Below are positions 11,928 to 12,349 of a stretch of DNA of 12,349 bases, piece by piece. Position 1 is the first letter of the stretch. Each line of letters begins with the position of its first letter. A program made the translations under genes and the position numbers. The stretch covers positions 11,085 to 23,433 of the forward strand of contig DMFR01000366.1 of assembly GCA_003450125.1 (NCBI GenBank), read 5' to 3'. Source of the stretch: Prolixibacteraceae bacterium. Its GTDB lineage: Bacteria; Bacteroidota; Bacteroidia; Bacteroidales; Prolixibacteraceae. The notes under the pieces are model-generated. The model saw only the letters and a list, made by a program, of their open reading frames with translations, searched no databases and was not told the DNA's origin.

Positions 11928-12349
11928 ATGGATGAATATATTCAATTGTTGAAATCACTTATTTCGGTTCAATCATTCAGTAAAAATGAACAGGAAGCAG
12001 CATCTTTGATTCGCCGGTTTCTTGATCATGCCCCAATACCCTATAAGGTAAAGGAAAATAATACCTGGGCCAGGAACCTTCACTGGAAGGAAGGGCTTCC
12101 AGTCATCTTACTCAATTCGCATATCGATACTGTAAAACCTGCAAGTGGTTATACCCGCGATCCTTTCTCTGCAGACATCGAAGGGGGGGTATTGTATGGT
12201 TTGGGAAGTAATGATGCCGGGGGGCCTTTGGTAACGCTGTTGGCGGTATTTATGCATTTTTATCCGAAGGTAGATCTGCCCTTCAACCTTATTTTTGCGG
12301 CCTCGGCAGAAGAAGAGATTTCAGGCTTCAACGGCTTGGCCAGCATTCA
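11928..12349 (+). CDS. M20 family metallohydrolase, ArgE/DapE type (partial, cut by window end)
   Basis: The first 140 codons are present; the gene runs off the window. The protein begins MDEYIQLLKSLISVQSFSKN, the standard N-terminal helix and I-x-x-x-S-x-S segment of M20 amidohydrolases. The metal-ligand motif H-x-D appears in NSHIDTV (residues 73-79). The bridging Asp lies in GLGSNDAGGPLVTLL, and the catalytic Glu in ASAEEEISG near the end. The S-N-D-A-G-G form, in place of the more common D-x-K-G-G, is what I associate with the Bacteroidota ArgE-like N-acylornithine deacylase of arginine biosynthesis, so that is the preferred role. DapE (lysine) or a peptidase is the alternative. The start ATG at 11928 has no Shine-Dalgarno sequence. 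No other arg genes are visible, and the divergent upstream neighbour is unrelated. Confidence 0.88.
   Translation, partial: MDEYIQLLKSLISVQSFSKNEQEAASLIRRFLDHAPIPYKVKENNTWARNLHWKEGLPVILLNSHIDTVKPASGYTRDPFSADIEGGVLYGLGSNDAGGPLVTLLAVFMHFYPKVDLPFNLIFAASAEEEISGFNGLASI

Overview
The window looks like chromosomal DNA of a Bacteroidota bacterium, probably a Bacteroidales/Marinilabiliales-type relative, at roughly 40% GC. Three things point there: protein families typical of the phylum (DUF2279, SpoIID/LytB without a signal peptide, an ArgE-like M20 hydrolase with a SNDAGG motif, a Tat-exported Gfo/Idh/MocA lipoprotein); no Shine-Dalgarno sequences but upstream TTTG...TAnnTTTG-like promoters; and intergenic spacers full of short-period repeats. 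No rRNA, tRNA, CRISPR array, transposase or phage gene was found.

Layout. 41-466 (+) is a Nudix hydrolase. It converges on a minus-strand block across a 469-base spacer with a 57-bp-arm hairpin and heptad repeats. 936-4310 (-) holds a SpoIID/LytB-domain protein followed by an AmpG-like MFS permease with a large periplasmic insert; together they suggest glycan-strand cleavage and muropeptide uptake. 4562-5155 (-) is a TMEM175/DUF1211 channel-family protein and 5228-6163 (-) a DUF2279 (YfiM-like) envelope protein.

6238-8254 (+) is a tandem array of four paralogous, unrecognised four-helix membrane proteins, each with its own spacer. An upstream element is identical over 24 bases in copies 1 and 2, 22/24 in copy 4 and degenerate in copy 3. 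This is the most interesting protein-level feature.

8349-8897 (-) is an unrecognised secreted protein and 9087-9950 (-) a UbiA-superfamily membrane protein whose first Asp-rich motif is degenerate. 10141-11466 (-) is a Tat-signal Gfo/Idh/MocA oxidoreductase with a hairpin after it. From 11928 (+) to the window edge is the N-terminal part of an ArgE/DapE-type M20 metallohydrolase.

A second theme is the spacers. Arrays with an exact 7-bp period but different unit sequences lie at 719-760, 2824-2865, 2902-2964, 4531-4558, 5206-5226 and 8257-8298; four of the six abut a stop codon. Two arrays of three 11-bp units (602-634, 11751-11783) share the unit core GAAG-Y-AC and are both built into, or next to, hairpins. 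All functions are inferred from sequence reading alone; no database search was run.
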